Part shown: piece by piece, positions 61,494 to 64,000 of the stretch
How the letters are laid out: the number at the start of each line of letters is the position of its first letter
How positions within the stretch are numbered: the first letter of the stretch is position 1
Source: an uncultured Prevotellaceae bacterium
GTDB taxonomy: Bacteria > Bacteroidota > Bacteroidia > Bacteroidales > Bacteroidaceae
Direction of reading: 5' to 3'
Length of the DNA: 64,000 bases
NCBI GenBank assembly: GCA_902800185.1
Contig: CADCDK010000006.1
Location: forward strand, 5,655-69,654
Made by a program: the position numbers and the translations under genes
Notes under the pieces: generated by a model
The model's input: only the letters and a program-made list of their open reading frames with translations
The model's database searches: none
What the model was told of the DNA's origin: nothing

Positions 61494-62018
61494 TTATTCA
61501 GGACGCTCGCCTAAAGTCTTGAGCACACCATGGATGGTGTTTGCGCCTGACTGAAGAGCAGAAACAACGTTCTTTGCGGGAGACTGCAGCAGAGCCACAA
61601 CGTCTGCAATAAGTTCTGTCTTGCTCTTGATAGCACAAAGTTCGTCCAGCTTGTCTGCACCTACGAAGATACCCTCTTCAGCGTATGCAGCCTTCAATGC
61701 GGGAGTTTCCTTTTTCTTATCCTTGTACTCTTTCAGCAGTTTTGCAGGAACATTGGCTGCGTTGGTAAACATCAGCGCAGTGTTTCCTTTCAGGGTGCCA
61801 TATAGAGGTTCAAAATCAATCTCGCTTGCTTCAAATGCCTTGTGGAGAAGCGTATTCTTCACAACCAGCATCTTCACTTCGCGCTGGAAGCACTTGCGAC
61901 GCAGGTCGCTTGTATCAGCAGCATTCAATCCGGTAACGTCAACCAGATAGAAATGTTGATACTGCTTCAGCATCTCGCCAAGCTCAACAATGATAGTATC
62001 TTTTACTTCTTTTTTCAT
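61494..62018 (-). CDS. rplJ: 50S ribosomal protein L10
   Basis: The 174-residue stalk base has an N-terminal rRNA-binding domain (FYLVDVTGLNAADTSDLRRK) and a C-terminal helix that binds L7/L12 dimers. It starts 18 nt after rplA. Confidence 0.96.
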   Translation of the reverse strand: MKKEVKDTIIVELGEMLKQYQHFYLVDVTGLNAADTSDLRRKCFQREVKMLVVKNTLLHKAFEASEIDFEPLYGTLKGNTALMFTNAANVPAKLLKEYKDKKKETPALKAAYAEEGIFVGADKLDELCAIKSKTELIADVVALLQSPAKNVVSALQSGANTIHGVLKTLGERPE

Positions 62019-62036
62019 TTTACAAAACTTTTAGAG

Positions 62037-62729
62037 TTACTCAACTGATTTCGGATCAACCTTGATACCCTTACTCATCGTGCTCGAAATAAAGATACTC
62101 TTGATGTATGTACCTTTAGCAGCAGCAGGCTTGAGCTTGATGACGGTAGCAATGAATTCTTTTGCATTACCGAAAATCTGCTCAGGAGTCATCGTGACCT
62201 TACCGATTGAGGTGTGGATAATACCAGCCTTGTCAACCTTGAAGTCAATCTTACCCTGCTTAACTTCCTTCACTGCCTTAGCAACGTCCATAGTTACAGT
62301 ACCGCTCTTGGGGTTAGGCATCAGTCCACGAGGACCGAGGATACGACCGATAGGTCCTACCTTACCCATGCAAGAGGGCATCGTGATGATAACATCAATA
62401 TCTGTCCATCCACCTTTGATCTTCTCGATATACTCGTCAAGACCAACGTAATCAGCGCCAGCTGCCTTGGCAGCCTCTTCCTGATCAGGGGTACAGAGAG
62501 CCAACACGCGAGTAACCTTACCAGTTCCGTTAGGCAGCGAAACAACGCCACGGACCATCTGGTTAGCTTTACGCGGGTCAACACCCAGACGTACATCCAT
62601 ATCCACTGAAGCCTCGAACTTTGTGGTGGTAATTTCCTTTACCAGCTCGGCGGCCTCTTTCAGTGTATATGCCTTCCCTGCTTCAATCTTATCAGCGACT
62701 GATTTCTGATTTTTTGTCAGTTTACTCAT
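62037..62729 (-). CDS. rplA: 50S ribosomal protein L1
   Basis: The 230-residue protein carries the L1 signature [18 protein letters not shown] and the [17 protein letters not shown] start region. It forms the L1 stalk at the E site and follows rplK by 24 nt. Confidence 0.97.
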   Translation of the reverse strand: MSKLTKNQKSVADKIEAGKAYTLKEAAELVKEITTTKFEASVDMDVRLGVDPRKANQMVRGVVSLPNGTGKVTRVLALCTPDQEEAAKAAGADYVGLDEYIEKIKGGWTDIDVIITMPSCMGKVGPIGRILGPRGLMPNPKSGTVTMDVAKAVKEVKQGKIDFKVDKAGIIHTSIGKVTMTPEQIFGNAKEFIATVIKLKPAAAKGTYIKSIFISSTMSKGIKVDPKSVE

Positions 62730-62753
62730 TTTCTTAATTGAAGTTTATAGTTA

Positions 62754-63191
62754 TTACCCAGGGAAGTCCCCTTTTACTGTGATACCCATACTGCGAGCAG
62801 TACCGGCAACAAGCTTCATGGCTGATTCAACGGTGAAGCAGTTCAAGTCCTTCATCTTGTCCTCGGCAATAGCGCGAACCTGATCCCAGGTTACCGAAGC
62901 AACCTTCTGGCGGTTGGGCTGTGCTGAGCCGCTCTTCACTTTGGCAGCCTCCTTCAGCTGTACAGCTGCGGGAGGAGTTTTCAGTTCAAAGCTGAATGAC
63001 TTATCGGTGTAGTATGTGATAACAACAGGAATTACCTTACCTGCCTTATCCTGAGTTCTGGCGTTGAACTCCTTGCAGAATCCCATGATGTTGATACCCT
63101 TCGAACCAAGAGCAGGTCCTACGGGAGGAGAAGGATTCGCAGCGCCACCTTTAATCTGTAATTTGATTAATCCAGCAACTTCTTTAGCCAT
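62754..63191 (-). CDS. rplK: 50S ribosomal protein L11
   Basis: The 145-residue protein has the Pro-rich N-terminal domain ([20 protein letters not shown]) and the C-terminal rRNA-binding domain. It sits at the GTPase-associated centre. It is 65 nt after nusG. Confidence 0.97.
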   Translation of the reverse strand: MAKEVAGLIKLQIKGGAANPSPPVGPALGSKGINIMGFCKEFNARTQDKAGKVIPVVITYYTDKSFSFELKTPPAAVQLKEAAKVKSGSAQPNRQKVASVTWDQVRAIAEDKMKDLNCFTVESAMKLVAGTARSMGITVKGDFPG

Positions 63192-63256
63192 TTCTTCTTT
63201 GTTAATATTAAATTGTTGTTGTTATAAAAAGACCTCAGAGCGTCCGTAACTACGCA

Positions 63257-63802
63257 TCATCCTTCTTTTTCTACTTGCATAAAACTAAGCTCTAACGGAG
63301 TTTTACGTCCGAAGATCTTGACCATTACCTTCAGTTTACGCTTCTCGGCATTGACCTCTTCGATAACACCGCTAAAGCCACTGAAAGGACCATCGGTAAC
63401 CTTGACTGTCTCGTCAACCATGTAGGGGATTGTAACTTCGTCCACCAACTCGGTCTCCTCGGCATTTCCAAGCATCCGATTAATGTCTGCCTGTGGCACA
63501 GGTGAGGGATTATCCAATCCTCCAAGGAATCCGAGGACGTTGGGAGTGAAGCGCAACGTGTGTGCCACGTCGCCAACCAACGATGCCTCTACAAAGACGT
63601 AGCCCGGGAGACTGATTTTCTCCTTGACCACTCTTTTGCCATTACGCAAAGAAGCATGCTTCTCCATCGGTATCAAAACCTGAGAAACATGAGCCTGCAG
63701 CAACGCGTTGTGCTTAATTTCAGCTTCAAGGTATTCTTTTACCTTGGCTTCTTTTCCACTGACAGCGCGGAGTACATACCAGTTCTTTTTTGTTTCTGAC
63801 AT
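63257..63802 (-). CDS. nusG: Transcription termination/antitermination protein NusG
   Basis: The 181-residue protein has the NGN domain ([28 protein letters not shown]) and a C-terminal KOW domain ([17 protein letters not shown]). It links RNA polymerase with the ribosome or Rho. It follows secE by 12 nt. Confidence 0.97.
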   Translation of the reverse strand: MSETKKNWYVLRAVSGKEAKVKEYLEAEIKHNALLQAHVSQVLIPMEKHASLRNGKRVVKEKISLPGYVFVEASLVGDVAHTLRFTPNVLGFLGGLDNPSPVPQADINRMLGNAEETELVDEVTIPYMVDETVKVTDGPFSGFSGVIEEVNAEKRKLKVMVKIFGRKTPLELSFMQVEKEG

Positions 63803-63814
63803 CTCCTTTTCGAA

Positions 63815-64000
63815 TTAACCTGGATAAATCACACTCATGAGGCTATTGAAGACAGTATCCATTGCGAACACCACAAGTGCAATGACAAGGGAAGCAGATA
63901 ATACAACCACTGCACTGTGAGTAAGTTCACGGCCTGTCGGCCAAGTAGTCTTATGCGCAAGTTCGTCGTAACAAGCCTTGCAATAATTTACAAATTTCTT
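63815..64000 (-). CDS. secE: Protein translocase subunit SecE, cut by the window edge
   Basis: The 61 visible residues include YDELAHKTTWPTGRELTHSA followed by one transmembrane helix (about VVVLSASLVIALVVFAM) and end in VIYPG before TAA at 63815-63817. This is the conserved amphipathic helix plus membrane anchor of single-helix SecE. The start lies a few codons beyond position 64000. Confidence 0.93.
   Translation of the reverse strand, partial: KKFVNYCKACYDELAHKTTWPTGRELTHSAVVVLSASLVIALVVFAMDTVFNSLMSVIYPG

Overview
The window is chromosomal DNA of a Bacteroidales bacterium, most likely Prevotella in the broad sense (Prevotella/Segatella). The signs are promoters of the Bacteroidetes type (TTTG about 20 nt before TAnnTTTG), a type IX secretion sortase/porin pair (PorU-PorV), the succinyl/acetyl-ornithine form of the arginine pathway, the order nusB-yajC-ybbR-coaE, and the many short-period intergenic repeats usual in this group. 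No rRNA or tRNA gene was recognised.

Layout. (1) 1-15.7 kb, mostly minus strand: a proline/arginine region with argR, a GNAT acyltransferase, argG, a PspC-like gene, argC, argD, proC, then a XRE-cupin regulator with an acyl-CoA ligase, a secreted propeller-like protein, an AEC transporter on plus, and proB-proA-argF'-ltaE. (2) 15.8-19.5 kb, plus: inositol-phosphate synthase, a secreted endonuclease I with a C-terminal sorting tail, and a CBM9-like protein. (3) 19.5-25 kb, minus: nusB-yajC-ybbR-coaE-DUF5606-aroB-GH43. (4) 25.2-26.8 kb, plus: rplY-pth-hslR. (5) 26.8-34.2 kb: an accessory island of repeats, gene remnants and defence-like genes. (6) 34.3-44.3 kb: yraN, an M23/LysM peptidase, two glycosyltransferases, a candidate small RNA, ispF, porV, porU and a FAH-family hydrolase. 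(7) 44.5-47.4 kb, minus: rplM-rpsI-rpsB-tsf. (8) 47.7-52.7 kb, plus: flippase, cytidylyltransferase, SDR, LicD and sulfatase, a likely surface-glycan decoration operon. (9) 52.8-64 kb, minus: secE-nusG-rplK-rplA-rplJ-rplL-rpoB-rpoC.

The most unusual part is the island. An AT-rich operon holds a small XRE-type regulator, an ImmA/IrrE-like zinc peptidase and an 891-residue protein that joins BspA-like leucine-rich repeats, an archaeo-eukaryotic primase/polymerase-like domain, Sel1-like repeats and a DEDDh 3'-5' exonuclease. I know of no described system with this architecture. The XRE gene has been invaded by four short elements of two families (75, 75, 33 and 29 bp); three keep the reading frame and the last breaks it. 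The peptidase gene has a 2-nt frameshift near its end; the restored frame stops 1 nt before the start of the large gene. Next come a truncated DUF1016 nuclease, an overlapping DUF4062 / AlbA-GHKL-ATPase pair and a truncated RhuM gene.

A second theme is repeat invasion of core genes. A heptamer array lies in frame inside argF', GC-rich palindromic repeats lie within or against argC, the GNAT gene, argG and the XRE-cupin gene, and five separate loci carry tandem arrays with the same 7-bp period but mostly different sequences.
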